NCBI GenBank assembly: GCA_963930775.1
Contig: OZ005689.1
Span: forward strand, 18,499,775 to 18,563,774
DNA length: 64,000 nt
Source: Cliona cf. orientalis
Taxonomy: Eukaryota; Porifera; Demospongiae; Clionaida; Clionaidae
Direction: 5' to 3'
In this document: in pieces, positions 11,587 to 23,808 of the stretch
How the letters are laid out: each line of letters begins with the position of its first letter
How positions within the stretch are numbered: the first letter of the stretch is position 1
Notes under the pieces: model-generated
Told to the model about the DNA's origin: nothing
The model's database searches: none
What the model saw: the letters and a program-made list of their open reading frames with translations, nothing else
Translations under genes and position numbers: made by a program

Positions 11587-11695
11587 GATTTTGACTTTCC
11601 AATAGGAGAGCAGGGGCGGAGCGAATACCCACCACGTGAGTACTCGAGTTTGATCAGGTGGCTGTGGCATTTTGGCGCCAAGAATTGACTGATCC

Positions 11696-12430
11696 TCATG
11701 GCTACCTATAGCTCTCAGGCTACCCCTTGGTCTACCCCTCGATCTACTTTGAGTTCACGCTCGTTTTATGGCTCCAGCTCATCTACCCGTGGTTCTTCTA
11801 TAGGGCCTAAACCGAAGTGACAGCGACTAAGCGGTCTCAATCTCGTGAAATCCTAACTAGTTGCCAATGGTCAAAATAACGATGATGTGGAGATAGATCT
11901 TAGTGATAACGAGTCAATAATGGTGGCGGCGGGGCTTCTCCACAATAATAACCCTACTGATCCAGAAAGCAGTGAAGAAGATCCAGATGTAGGAGAAGGA
12001 TTTAGAGTTGTCTTATAACTCAAGCATGTACCGGTACTCATTCGAAAATCCAGCATCACTAACCCAATCAAAGCAGTTCCCAGTCTATATCAAGATCATT
12101 AACTCCCGCCACAAAATCTCATATTAGGACAAAGAAAGGTGGTTCCGGATCTGCAACAGTCACTCCACAATTTAGGCTTGGAAATAGCCAGTCAGAAGCT
12201 ATTGGATCTTACCGTCTTGCAGACATGTTAGATTGCCAGAACAATCTAATTTTAGAACAACTTAGTAAACAGGAGCAACTCTCTACGTCACTTCAGGAGG
12301 TACGGAGTGAACTGCGGGAGACAAAAGAGACTGTAGGAAAAGTGGTGCAAGAGAATAAGGCCACCTCAAGCAAGGATGATGCCCGGGAGAAAATGAAAAG
12401 GAAGTACCCCTCTTCATTAACAGTGAGTAT
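11696..12430 (+). pseudogene. Ser-rich/coiled-coil gene fragment of unknown family
   Basis: It starts with a Ser/Thr-rich stretch (MATYSSQATPWSTPRST). After a stop and a frame change it continues with an acidic segment (DDVEIDLSDNES). In a further frame it has a basic Ser-rich stretch, then a 40-residue coiled coil (LEQLSKQEQLSTSLQEVRSE) and a KRKYPSSL motif. At least two lesions separate these parts. The coiled coil may be the N-terminus of a transposon or kinase-associated protein. I do not assign a function. Confidence 0.45.
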
Positions 12431-12472
12431 ACAGTGTTTATTTCAGGATTTCACTCTAGAGAGGGTTAACAC

Positions 12473-12546
12473 TAGCATCGTCCCCAGCCTCACTGATCTT
12501 TTTCAATGTGCATTTAAAAAGTTTGGGGAGGCTGGGGACGAGGCTA
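12473..12546. mobile_element. 74-bp hairpin element of the TAG-ended, 9-bp-TSD family
   Basis: It begins tagcatcgtccccagcctc and ends with the inverted form gaggctggggacgaggcta. Its flanks ggttaacac and ggcaatcac match at 6 of 9 positions, consistent with an old 9-bp duplication. The tip resembles that of the 433-6,513 element. Confidence 0.6.
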
Positions 12547-12582
12547 GGCAATCACGAAACTTCATGGGGGGGGGGGGGGAGG

Positions 12583-12882
12583 GATCCTTATATGGCCCCT
12601 GAAATGTTCAGAACGGGGCACCGTGGTCCACCAGCGGATATATACTCCCTTGGATGCCTGCTGATCGAATTATTTGGAAGACGATGAGTGTGGCCTGGCT
12701 TGGATGGACCTGATATCATGGTACAGATTATGGGAACATACGATACCCCCCCACAAATGCCAGATAGCAGCCACCTCAAGGCTCCCTTTGATACAATATG
12801 TCGACAGTTGTGTCAGTTGGATCCTGTAAGACGTCCCAAGAGTGAGGAAGTTTTGAAAATGCTTAAAGAGGTTACAGTATAG
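12583..12882 (+). pseudogene. Protein-kinase C-lobe fragment with one stop
   Basis: The frame reads DPYMAPEMFRTG (the APE motif closing the activation segment), then ADIYSLGCLLIELF (helix F), an internal TGA at 12,687-12,689, and in the same frame VWPGLDGPDIMVQIMG and LDPVRRPKSEEVL, which is typical of kinase helices G-I. It has no N-lobe on this strand. The nearby N-lobe fragment at 10.3-11.6 kb points the other way. The two are either halves of one gene split by an inversion or pieces of two family members. Confidence 0.65.
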
Positions 12883-13099
12883 CTATTGAAAAAATAATTA
12901 ATGATGACATACTGAACATCTAACATGGATTCATTCAAGTTAAAATTTGAGAAAAACAATAGCTGTTATTATTATTGATGCTGCAATTATGTTAACTATA
13001 GAATTGCATTGCTAAAAATAATATTATGATCACTTGGTCAACATACTATAATGAAAATACTTGATACATTAATAATTATCCTGACTGATTTATCACCAG

Positions 13100-15600
13100 T
13101 TACTCCACCATGGTACGAACTAAATGTGTGTACACTTGTTCAGCATTACCACTATTGATATCTTCCTTATTCAAAGACATATCAGTTTGCAAGATGGCTC
13201 TAGCTGCTGCATCAATTTCAGTGGGGAAGAATGGTGGTGGTTTGGTTGCACAATTACAATAGCTGTATGTCCATGCGTCGAGATCCAGATTTTTCTTATA
13301 GCTGTATGTACCTATCAACATCAAGGTGGTTAATAGGTCAAGGTGCATGTATATATGGGTCATGTGTGGGGGCCCAGGGGGAGCGTTATATAGGCTGTGT
13401 TATGTATGTGCATGATCATGACAATGTAATGGGGTGCAGGCAGAGAATAGAACTATACCATGTAGTTGAGGTAAATTGTAGAGGTCATCTGAAACTCCTG
13501 CAGGGCAGCCAGCAAGTCGGCTAGCTCGAATACTGTGAGCATTCCAACGATCTTTAAATTCAGTCAGTGACTTGTCCAACAAGCCACAATACACAAATGC
13601 AAGGCTATGTCTATATAATAGAGAATGGTATTACTATAATTATTATACTATAATTATATCTATGCTACGCACAATGTCATACCGGTGAACAGGAAGGTTT
13701 GGGTTGTATAGTCCACGACCAATCAAATCCTGACATGAAAAAATTTACTGTAAGGTGCAGTACTATAATAATTATTATCAACTCATTTAGTTACCTTAAA
13801 AATATTTATCCAATAATCAGTCACTGATTTTCTAAGCTGTGCCCACCAACTTTCAATCCTCTATGATAATAGGATATTATAGGATCAGCAGTGGTTAGCT
13901 ATTTTAATTGTAGTGCACATGCAGACAATAATAAATTTTATTCAGCTTGTAAGAAACTGATGTGACACCGTCTTTTCCACCGACCCCTTCTATTATCATT
14001 ATCATTATTCATAATAAGGGCTTACTAAGCCCTTATTAATTGATAATACTAACTTACTGTGTTTGTAGTTGATGACCCATACCGATAACTCTTCTCACCC
14101 TTAAACTCATCTCGATGATGATGCCTTAACATCATGTGACAGGCAGCCAAAGAGCAATTCTCTGTCCCACAGTCACTTCGAATGAGTGTGGGAACACCTA
14201 AACATCACAAATACCCTAAAATGACGTCTATAGGAAACTATGGGATCTCTTTGTGAAAATCAAATTTGAGGTATGGATGATATTATAATAATACTTATAG
14301 TCTATAAGATGTATCATAAAGCTAACCACAAACTTACCTTCAGCTACAAACACTGATAGCAAATAGTACAGGAGTATTACATTAGGAGCTTTGTTTGTAG
14401 TTGCAACTCGGGGCCACAGTATTTTTCTAGAGTAACTATACACAGACAGGTATTTCAAGGTCATGATTAAGCATAATTTTACATACCCATCAATACAAGC
14501 GTGTATAGGAAATCCATACGGAGTGAGTATCCGTCCAGATGCCAGACGTAGTCAGGACCCTGCAAAAGTTAATACTGTAATTTTCATACTACCGCATAGC
14601 AACCTTGACCGCATTGGCGAAAAATTTTTTGCCAACTTTTCTGTGATATAAATGTAGCTGTGCTTGGTGAATTTTCATTGAAAATGTTCACGGACACAGT
14701 ATTTCATGTAGTTTTATACCTTGTTTTGGTATACTCGTCGTCTTAACCTACGTCGCCGTCTCCTTTCACACCCCTCTGGATTCAAAAGTCTCATTAACAT
14801 CATCACTGTGGATCTATAACAAGAAGCATCATTGCCTATAGTAAACATTATATAGCTTTCATGTACCTTCTAACACAATAGTTGTACTTATCTTGCATGA
14901 TACGCCACATCTGTCGGTACCCAACATTACCATTCACACCATTCACACCATTGATCTCGTGCTGAAGGAAAAGTGAATAAGAAACTTATAAGACAGTTAC
15001 AGTGTTGTAACCAGCTCGTATTTTAAAAGGGTGGTGGTTTAAAGATCAAAGTATTATTATGGTTTTAATAACCACATCAAATAAAATGAGGTCAGAAAGG
15101 AGGGTGGCCGCCCTCCATTTTACCCTCTGGCTACAACCCTGAGTTACAACAATTCAGTCAACATACGTACCTGTATAGCCGCTTTAACCAGCAAAATTGA
15201 AGTATATTGAACTCTACACCCTCGTCGATATAATCCAAGTTCTTTTATGCGGCGCTTAAGCCATGTCATACTACAGTATGAAAATTGAACAACATAATGC
15301 ATATCATATGCACATAAACGTCACACCTACCCCACTGCAACATGGTGTACCAGCCTTAGATAAGCAAGAATAACAGAATACTTCTTGTGTCTTCTCCAAT
15401 ATAATTTTATGAGGTCTGTAAATGAGTACAGCTCAAATTTAAGAAGTCATGGACAGATTATTACTTATTTGCGCTTCTGGATAGCCTATAGTGGGTGTAC
15501 AGGAACAACAGAGATACCAATTATTGGTCTCAACTTACTGTTCACTTCAGGATCGTTTCTTGAGAGTGCTTGACAGATCTGAACGCTTGCAAACATCAAA
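13100..15600 (-). pseudogene. Decayed integrase-core (rve-like) transposon gene
   Basis: Exon remnants in order on the minus strand carry an N-terminal helical part (LKRRIKELGLYRRGCR; VGYRQMWRIMQDKY), an Arg-rich linker (CERRRRRRLRRRVY), GPDYVWHLDG, FPIHACIDGYSRKILW, RSDCGTEN, RIESWWAQLRKSV, LTEFKDRWNAHSIR and an Ala-rich C-terminus ending LVRTMVE. The D of WHLDG, the D of RSDCGTEN and the E of RIESWW fit a DDE integrase triad. GT-AG introns are still visible. A small deletion between WHLDG and FPIHA (near 14,525) shifts the frame. This family differs from the intact integrase gene at 26.8 kb. Confidence 0.72.
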
Positions 15601-15899
15601 ATAAGAAACAGTATCACCCGTTGGCTGGATAGAATCATATTAATTTTAAGGAAGATAGTAGGTACCAGACAGTAATCAGAGTGTCATGGGTGCTGCACTG
15701 AGGTCGAAGGTCACAAACCTACGCGCGCGCGCACATTCTTTGACCTTGTTTTGCATGCGCATGCGCAAAATGGTATTAACCTTATGCACTAGAGAGCATG
15801 TCGACCCTTTACCATGTTCGTATGACTGGAACGTCCGCACTGGATACTGGAACGAGAACCTGGCATGGAACGACCTCACTGGAACGTCTTCACTGGAAC

Positions 15900-16098
15900 G
15901 AGGAGTGACCTCCTGGGCCACCGTAGTATCAGATGCATATGCTGCAGAGGAAGCCCATGTTGGGAGAGATATGGCAATCAATGTGTATCAGTGGTTGCGA
16001 GAGGTCTGCACCACCAAGTTGCTGAGTACGCCAATACAGATAGGTGGTCCAGGGAAGGTGGTGCAAATAGATGAGAGTCTATTCAGGCAAAAAAAAAA
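15900..16098 (+). pseudogene. Merlin/ISXO2-like transposase, 5' fragment
   Basis: It encodes INVYQWLREVCTTKLL, IGGPGKVVQ and IDESLF, matching the N-terminal and first-Asp part of the Merlin transposase at 39.8-40.4 kb. It is cut off just after IDESLF by the inverted-repeat element that starts at 16,099. The second Asp and the Glu are missing. Confidence 0.75.
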
Positions 16099-19000
16099 CA
16101 AATCAACACGCAAAATGGACGCCCATCACAGATTTTGCCAAAACTTGGTGAGCACATACTTTACCCTAAGTGATGAATTGGTGCGGACTTTTAGCCCCTG
16201 AACTTGTATGGTTTCTGAGTTACAAGCATTTAAAATTTTCCAATTTGGCAGGATTTTGCTTGTACGCACTAACTTTGATTGACTGTAACTCGGATATGCT
16301 TCAGTTTTGAGAAGTGGGACAGCAATTTTCTGAAAGTACGTGAAATGTGATTTTCAGCGATATGCTTAATTAGATTAAAATAATTAATCTACTTAATTAA
16401 GATCAGTGAAAATATCGATTTAATTAAATTTGTGATTTCGAGAAAAAGGATTTTTAGATATTTTTTGTTTTCGGTCGACAATTTCCTTCACTATCTGGCT
16501 TTATGTGGTACGAGTTTTGTTTTGGGACGGCAGTGGGATCAGGAGATATTAAAGTAGTTGTTACAGCCACCCTGGTAAGGTTGTACATGAATGTAATGTG
16601 TGTCAGGTTCAATTGAAGGTCTACACTTCAATTAAAGAAAGATCTAGACTTCATTCATTATATTATTATTTGTGTAGTGCTTTGCTGTCCATCTCCTAGC
16701 AACAGACTGTATTGTGACCACCAAGGTCACTATCTTGCCATATAAAATAGTGTACTTGGACAGCAAAATAGTTCCAGCCACCATGCATGGCTGTAACTAT
16801 TATTTGCAGATTGGTTGTCTACTGTGCTTTGCAGGTCAGCTGTCCAGGAGGAATAGGCAACAGGCAGCTGGAGATGTCACTGTGTAAACTGTTAGCCTCT
16901 AGACAGCCTAACCTAATTAAACACATGAGATCCACTGCCTGTTTCCCTTCTCCACTGGACAACTGACCTGAAAAGCACAGTAGTAACTTATTACTAACCA
17001 ACCACAAGTGTCAAAAAAGTAGATTTGCAGTTGTTGATCTGTTGTAATGGCTCAGCCAGAGTGGAAGAGTACTTGCTGCAACCCCTTCAATGTATGTGGT
17101 CACACGTCCAAGCAGAAGAATCTTAGACCTGTTTCCAAGTGGATGTGTGAGAAGGCCCCTCATATTTCAATCGGTGCACGTATTTGTGACTCTTGTAGGA
17201 AGAAGCTAAGCAGAGCCTTCATACCCGGATGTACATGTGGAGTCTGCAGACACCAACTCTGACAGTGATGCAGAAGATTCCTCACTGCAGCAACCATCAT
17301 CACTTGAAGATTCTTCTATACAGCCATCTTTCTTTGAAGACTCCCAGCCATCATCAGCTTCACTGGCATTGGCAAATCAGTGCTTGAAAAAGAGTGGTAA
17401 GACACCAATTACGAAGAGAAAGCTAAGAACGAGAAAGTATGCCAAAAAGAAGCTGGATGAGGTTACTTCTATGATGGAGAAACTTGTTATTGGGGAAGAT
17501 TCAAAATCAGTGAAAGAAGCATCCGAGTACAAATACTGACGATATTACCGCAGAGTTGGTCAATTAGAAAAATTGAAACAGAGTTTGGTGTGTCAAATTT
17601 CATGGCCCGGACTGCCAAGAAGCTAGTCAGGGAGAAAGGCATCCTCTCTACTCCTAACCCCAAGCTAAGCCATTCTATTACCCAGACCAAGGTAGATCTT
17701 GTTGTCAGTTTCTATGAAAGCGATGAATCCAGCCGCCTGATGCCAGGAATGAAGGACTTCGTTTCCGTTAAACAACCAGATGGGAAAAGGGTGCACATTC
17801 AGAAATGGCTTATTTTGAGCAATTTCCGAAAGCTTTACCTAAACTTCAAAGAGAAACATCCTACTGCAAGTATTGGTTTCTCCAAATTTGCTGAGCTCCG
17901 ACCAAAGCACTGCATCTTAGCTGGTGCAAGTGGTACCCACTCTGTGTGTGTTTGTATCATCCACCCAAACGTCAAATTAATGCTGCACGCTTGGAAGCTA
18001 CCTTCACCATTCACCACTTATCAAGAGTGCTTAGACTGGCTGACATGCAATCCTGCCACTCCAGGCTGTCATCTTGGTTCTTGCTCTTCTTGCCCTGGAG
18101 TTGACAATTTGAAATCGCGTCTTATGAGTCTTCTAGATGACAACTTGATTGACTGCGTTGATTACAAACAGTGGACAAGCGTTGACAGATCAACTCTTGA
18201 AACTGTTTCTCAGCCTGCCGATGAATTTGTTGAATCTTTCGGCAGTAGGCTGGAGGCTCTACTATCACACTCCTTCATTGCCAAGCAGCAAAGTCAGTTC
18301 TACAGTGAAACGAAGACTTCTCCACCACCAGGGGTGTTTGTGGTTTCAGCAGATTTCTCTGAGAACTATGCATTTGTTCTTCAAGATGCAGCTCAAGGAT
18401 ATCACTGGAATAATGCTCAAGCCACAGTACACCCTTTCGTGATCTACTACACCGATTCGAGCAGCCTCAATTTTGTTGTGATATCAGAATGTTTACATCA
18501 CAATACAATTGCAGTTTATCTCTTCCAAAAGAATCTGATTGCCTTCTTGAAGAAACAGTGTTCCACTATCACAAAGATAATCTACTTCTCTGATGGTGCT
18601 GCTTCGCAGTACAAGAATCGCAAGAACTTCCTCAACCTGTGTAACCACCAAGCTGACTTTGGAATTGAAGCGGAGTGGCACTTCTCAGCTACCTCTCATG
18701 GGAAGAGTGCATGCGATGGGCTTGGTGGGACAGTGAAGCGTCTAACTGCCCGAGCAAGCTTACAGCATCCCTATGAACATCAGATTATGACTCCGTTTCA
18801 ACTCTATCAGTGGGCCATGGAAAATGTTCCAGAGTTCATTTCTGTTACTGTAGCACTGAAGAGTATGAGAGGCAGAAGATTTTCTTACAAATTAGGTTTG
18901 AACAAACAAAAACAATTCCTGGTACGCGCAAACTGCATTCTTTCGTTCCACTTTCCAAAGACACATTAAGGACCAGAATCTATTCCTCTTCCATCATCAC

Positions 19001-19896
19001 AAGAGAAGATCGTGTTACCAAGCTATCAGGTGATCTGGAACTGGAGAAGTTTCCGGATTTGTTACATGTTCATACAATAGTGAGTGGTGGTTAGGATGTG
19101 TTCTAGAGACACACACTGAGGAAGTACAGGTATCCTTGACTTTGCTTCACCCACCTGGTCCTTCTCGTTCATTATTATAAATACCCTGATGTACCAGTGA
19201 TTGTCACTTTGCCTCTTACTGAGATACTAATTAAAGTTTGCCCCCGTAGTCGAACAGGACGTGTTTATACCCTCATTCAGAAAGAGATTAAAACTGCAGT
19301 GGACAAATTTGAAATTAGAACACTAACTTATTGTCTCTATTGCATGTTTTGTTTTGTCAATGTATTCTCTATTATGTCCGTGTCAATGTGCTTCAGTGTA
19401 CTTACCTTACCTTGCATAACAACTACTTCAATATCTCCTGATCCCACTGCCATCCCAAAACAAAACTTGTACCACGTAATGCCAGATAGTGAAGGAACTT
19501 GTCGACCGAAAATAGTGAATATCTAAAAATCCTTTTTCTCGAAACCACAAATTTAATTAAATGGATATTATCACTGATCTTAATTAAGTAGATTAATTAT
19601 TTTAATCTAATTAAGCATATCGCTGAAAAGCACATTTCACGTACTTTCAGAAAATTGCTGTCCCACTTCTCAAAACTGAAGCATATCCGAGTTACAGTCA
19701 ATCAAAGTTAGTGCGTAGAAGCAAAATCCTGCCAAATTTGAAAATTTTAAATGCTTGCAACTCAGAAACTATACAAGTTTAGGGGCTAAAATTCCACACC
19801 AACTCATCACTTAGGGTAAGATGTGTGCTCACCAAGTTTCGGCAAAATCTGTGACGGGCGTCCATTTTGCGTGTTGATTTGACATGGAATGACCCT
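16099..19896. mobile_element. ~3.8-kb element with ~465-bp TIRs and an uncharacterised transposase-like gene
   Basis: The arms at 16,099-16,564 and 19,417-19,881 are inverted near-copies, well over 90% identical by eye. The right end extends to agggtcattccatgt (reverse strand), which is missing on the left, where a short A run replaces it. I see no target duplication, so the left tip is probably truncated. A decayed transposase-like gene (17,047-19,093) is the only cargo. A second, smaller inverted pair lies inside (16,819-16,848 and 16,955-16,986). The element disrupts a Merlin transposase. Confidence 0.8.
17047..19093 (+). pseudogene. Transposase-like protein of an uncharacterised animal family, three frameshifts
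   Basis: The pieces are an N-terminal Cys-rich segment (STCCNPF; ICDSCRKKL), an acidic then basic linker, and a large core (17,590-18,830). The core contains RPKHCILAGASGTHSVCVC, SADFSENYAFVLQDA, YHWNNAQATVHPF, YFSDGAASQYKNRKNF, ATSHGKSACDGLGGTVKR and a C-terminus with KTIPGTRKLHSFVP. I recall this family as repetitive in cnidarian, sponge and other animal genomes, usually unnamed. The D of DFSENY and the D of FSDGAA are candidate catalytic residues (inference). Frameshifts near 17,240, 17,530 and 18,830 make this copy inactive. The long open core suggests decay is not very old. Confidence 0.75.
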
Positions 19897-20988
19897 CATA
19901 AATAATAACCACTTGTAGTTAAATCGATAATTATATTCCCTTATAATAATATAATATTATAGTAATATTAATTATCACTTTAGAATATAGCTATTGAGAA
20001 TCCTGCTATCTGATTGGTTAAGAGTGCTACTAACCAACTTTGATCCCTGCAGGTTTACTAAGTACTCCAGGCACTAGCTTGAGCCCCGTAGTAGTATGAC
20101 CTTTGTATGATTACTATGACAACAATCCAGGAAACCACACTGAGTCTCACAATAATTATAGCATGTGCATGGACTGGATTCATGGAGCTACCACATTTGG
20201 CCACACCCATGATGCACCACAGAGCGTTATAGTGTTGGTGACTGAGAGCTATTCAGGTGCTAGGATTTGTTGCTAACTCACAGTTCTTGTTCTAACTAGC
20301 TTTGACTCAGCTCTTGCTGTCATGGTTACAGTTTCTATGTTCTAAATAAGTTAGATATACCTGGTCCACTGATGGGATCTATGCTCTTTAGAGACCCTCA
20401 GGCCCTTAGTAGCACTCTTGCTGCACTCGGGATACTACAGCCTCGGGTCTTCGGGTCTCTAAATCACATAGATACCTTGGACTCGGTATCTAACTAGAAT
20501 ACTGTGTGGAAGATAATTTATATGGGGTACTAATTATTGAAGTTCGTGGTTGACTTAATTAGCACCTCTACAATATGTATGCTAACCAAAAGTACCCACT
20601 GCATGTATGGCTAATTAAATGAGTAACAAAAATGTTTGTGATGCCTTGATTAATTTCACAATAATAATAATAATATTATGCATACACTATAATTGTTCTC
20701 TGGACATCGTGATAGTTTACTGGCCACAATAGTATTATGGCATATTCGTTTATGATACTTTGAATGGGGTGAACAAATTAGATCCATCACTTAATTAAGA
20801 AGCAATGAAGGGGGGTAGTTTGCTTACATGCATCTCGACTACACGGGCTAGAGACTTAAATTTTGTAGGAGCAGTAGGGTGATGGTGACCATCTCAGCGC
20901 ATTATGCATACTTTTTAAGAATCCTGCATAAGCTGGTGTAATAATTATGACAGAGAGCATGATTGATAACAGTGATTTATACATGTAG
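19897..20988. other. Gap, no gene recognised
   Basis: AT-rich sequence with short A/T repeats. I see no open frame with coding character and no clear element ends in this stretch. Confidence 0.45.
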
Positions 20989-21537
20989 GACTCAAATTCT
21001 GGAAGGTTGGGAGTCGTAAACTCTATGCCGTGAAAGAGTGAGCTCAAAGAAACAAAGAAGAGGAGCTCAACCGCCAATGTAATTGACATCAGCTCATCTG
21101 ATTCCGACAGTGAAATTATCCCGTTAGTTAAAAGGAAGTGAATCTGGATGGATTCAATCAAACTTCAGAGGATCCAGGACGACATCAAAGAGATAAAAAT
21201 GGAGCTATCCAAAGTATTCCTATTGACAATTACAATGCAAGTTCCCATTGGACTTCGTCGCCTCCTATGTGACACCTTTCGATGTGGTATATGCCATTCC
21301 ACACCAATAAAGCCACCAATAATCTTTGCACGGTGCTGTAAAAGTATTATTGGCTGTCAATCACGTGTAGACACATGGTACAGGGGAGACAAGGGGCAGC
21401 AGCGTACTTGTCCAAATTGTAGGAAGGCACGTGCCTTTGTTGACACATGTAAGATCAACGGCCTTGAAGATTTTCTTACGGGCATAGCACCGCTTTTGGA
21501 GGTTGATTCCACTGATGAGGGCGAGGAGGATGTGTAA
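20989..21537 (+). pseudogene. Decayed terminal exon of a RING-like gene
   Basis: It is the paralogue of the third exon of the intact RING-like gene at 23,809-26,626, in opposite orientation. A splice acceptor (acatgtag) is kept, then LKFWKVGSRKLYAVKE followed by a TGA, a frame change, a second TGA, and a well-kept Cys-rich end: FRCGICHS, ARCCKSIIGC, CPNCRKARAF and INGLEDFLTGIAPLL. The upstream exons are not seen here. Confidence 0.75.
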
Positions 21538-21540
21538 TTA

Positions 21541-22140
21541 CTCTGATCTATCAAGTTATCAATTGACTTGAACAGTTTGCTATAATGATTTTGTGGTTTT
21601 CATTCTGTTATTATTCTTTAGCTATATCTATTATCTAGCTATCCTGATCACTTATTACTATCATCTATCTTGCTAGCACTCATAATCTGATTCTGTATTT
21701 AGCTAGCTACACTGCAATTATATGGAGCACATTAATTAGAATGTTCAGTCATGTGACTTGTATGTGGTTTCTGTAGAGTGGGTGGAGAGTGGGGATAGTC
21801 ATGCATGCAATCCCATATCACTATAACATAATTATGGCAGTGTTCTCAATTGAGAATTGAACACTAGACTCATTAATTTTGACATTCAATTTTAAGTCGG
21901 GCTTGAATATTGAAAATCAAATTCAACATTCAATTTTCATTCTTTAAATTTGGATTGAACAGTTAAAAATTGGATCCAGAGAGTCCTTTCAACTTCCATT
22001 CTATGAAGTGGTTTGGAATATGAGAATACTCATGGCTTCTTAGAAAAAAAAGAAAATTAAATTAGTCATGAAAGTTTGATATTAAAGTTGCAAATCTATT
22101 GACTGTTGAAGAGAACCAAAATTCATAACTTTTAAGCTTT
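21541..22140. repeat. AT-rich aattgaa-type repeat field, no gene
   Basis: It contains irregular repeats of attcaattttc and attgaaaattga, the same simple motif that fills 23.0-23.3 kb and 29.1-29.8 kb. No gene is seen. Confidence 0.45.
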
Positions 22141-22144
22141 AAGA

Positions 22145-22811
22145 CTAATAAAATGTCAATTGAACCAAACATACATGCACCATAATATTATAGCTCCAAG
22201 AGAATAACACATGCTCATAAGGCTGAAAAAAATCGAAGTTCAAAATTAGACCTAAGTTTCCTGGTTCACAGTGAAATGGCTTGCCTTCATAGCATATAAA
22301 TTTTTGCCATATCTGACCATCGTATACATCTTGCAGTAGTCCACTGGTAACTGACCTACATCTCCACTTCTCATAGTCATTGAAAAAATTTGGTCCAAAC
22401 ATGGATTGCAAGGACACATTTACAGACTAACGTAACAGCATATTATCAGAAATGGATACACATAGGTCTTCTTGCTAGCCAACTCAGCAGTCTTCAGAAG
22501 AAGTTCCACATCGTGATTTCATTCGTAACTGTGGATGGAATGGAAACCGCTTAAAAGAACATTGTTTACTCTTACGATGAGTTTCAATACACTGAATATT
22601 GATAAATTGAAAAATATCTGCACACAATGAAAGACTGACACTTAACTTCACCTAAAATCTGCTTAGCTATATACAGTGATTGTGGGAAGCATTCGGCAAT
22701 CTCTTTTCCAATCTTACAGTGCGGACCAATGATACGAAAGCGGACAACAAAAAACTGAAGGAAGTATCCAATCACAATGTCTGGTAATCTAAATGCAGCT
22801 TGCATTACCAT
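22145..22811 (-). pseudogene. CACTA/EnSpm-type transposase fragment
   Basis: The best piece reads LLQDVYDGQIWQKF, then PGNLGLILNFDFFQPYEH. This resembles the VYDG…WQPY/FQPY segment of CACTA-type (tnp2-like) transposases. Upstream pieces in shifted frames read RFPFHPQL and CGTS, and a further piece reads LPDIVIGYFLQFF. Several frame changes separate them, so only a remnant is left. The superfamily assignment is by motif recall. Confidence 0.5.
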
Positions 22812-22889
22812 AAAAATGCTAGATCCAATTCAAAAGAGCACGAGAGCTGCTTGGCAGTGTCAAATGATGTGCAATTATCAATGGGGTCT

Positions 22890-23140
22890 GGTGCATGTAT
22901 GTTTGGGCCAATTGATTTTCTACAGATTTAAAATTCAAAAGGTGTATATTTTGGCTCCCTTCAACAATCAACTGATGAAAATTGTAAACAGAGACCATCC
23001 TATTCTGCTTTTCCTTTTGCTTGAAAATTGAATGGACCAAAAAGGATACTCAGATTCAATTTCTTCATTTTAACATTAAAATTAGATAGTTAATTTAGCA
23101 TTCAACTTTCAATTCTCAATACCTCCCAACATTTTTAAAA
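22890..23140 (+). repeat. Left ~250-bp inverted repeat
   Basis: It pairs with 29,646-29,889. The match runs from ggtgcatgtatgtttgggcc through cagagaccatcctattctgc to ctcccaacatttttaaaa and then ends abruptly. Confidence 0.88.
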
Positions 23141-23411
23141 TTGAATTCAGCATTCAATTTTCAATTTTCAAAAAAGAATAAAATTGAATTCAGTATCCGA
23201 TGTTCAATTTATCACACACAAATGAATTGAAAGTTAGCTAGCTAGCTATACAGTGATTTTTCATTTTGAGCCCTTCCGCGGCAAAAATTGGAAATTAGCT
23301 AGAAATTATTGTATACAATTTTTGTCTGTTTAATCATTTTCAATTTTTCCCTGATTGGAGACCACTAAATGGGGGTGGGTGGACCCTATAACTTAATTAT
23401 ATTCATTCACA

Positions 23412-23453
23412 TAGTCTCGTGCCCAGACCCCGTGGGGTCTGGGCACGAGACTA
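23412..23453. mobile_element. 42-bp perfect hairpin of the TAG-ended family
   Basis: tagtctcgtgcccagacccc is followed at once by its exact inverse complement. The flanks tcattcaca and taattcaca agree at 8 of 9 positions, consistent with a 9-bp target duplication. It is a minimal element of the same style as 12,473-12,546. Confidence 0.75.
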
Positions 23454-23808
23454 TAATTCACATGACTAACTATTCCAATTAAAGCACATATGGCATGCTG
23501 GACCGGGTAGCCATCCTCCTCCCACTTGAGCTTGCACACTTGTGATCACATGCAAGTCATATGACTAATTAAAGAGCTCCACATGTTGATTTCTAATTAA
23601 AGAACACATAATATATACTAGGTCAATTTCAAGTATATACTAAAATAGATCAAGAAAAAGATTGTAGGCTTGTAGAATCAGTGGCAAGATTTGAATTAGG
23701 AGATCAAAAGTTTAAATAAGAATAAGGCTAATCAAAAGCCTTTGATAATAATAGTAGCTATAATAATATCCGAGTTCCAAGAGTATAGCAATAGAAAGAG
23801 TCTCGAAG

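Noticed and set aside
15686-15900. Upstream extension of the Merlin fragment frame
   Set aside because: Its residues do not match the N-terminus of the Merlin transposase at 40.4 kb. Homology starts only near position 15,900.
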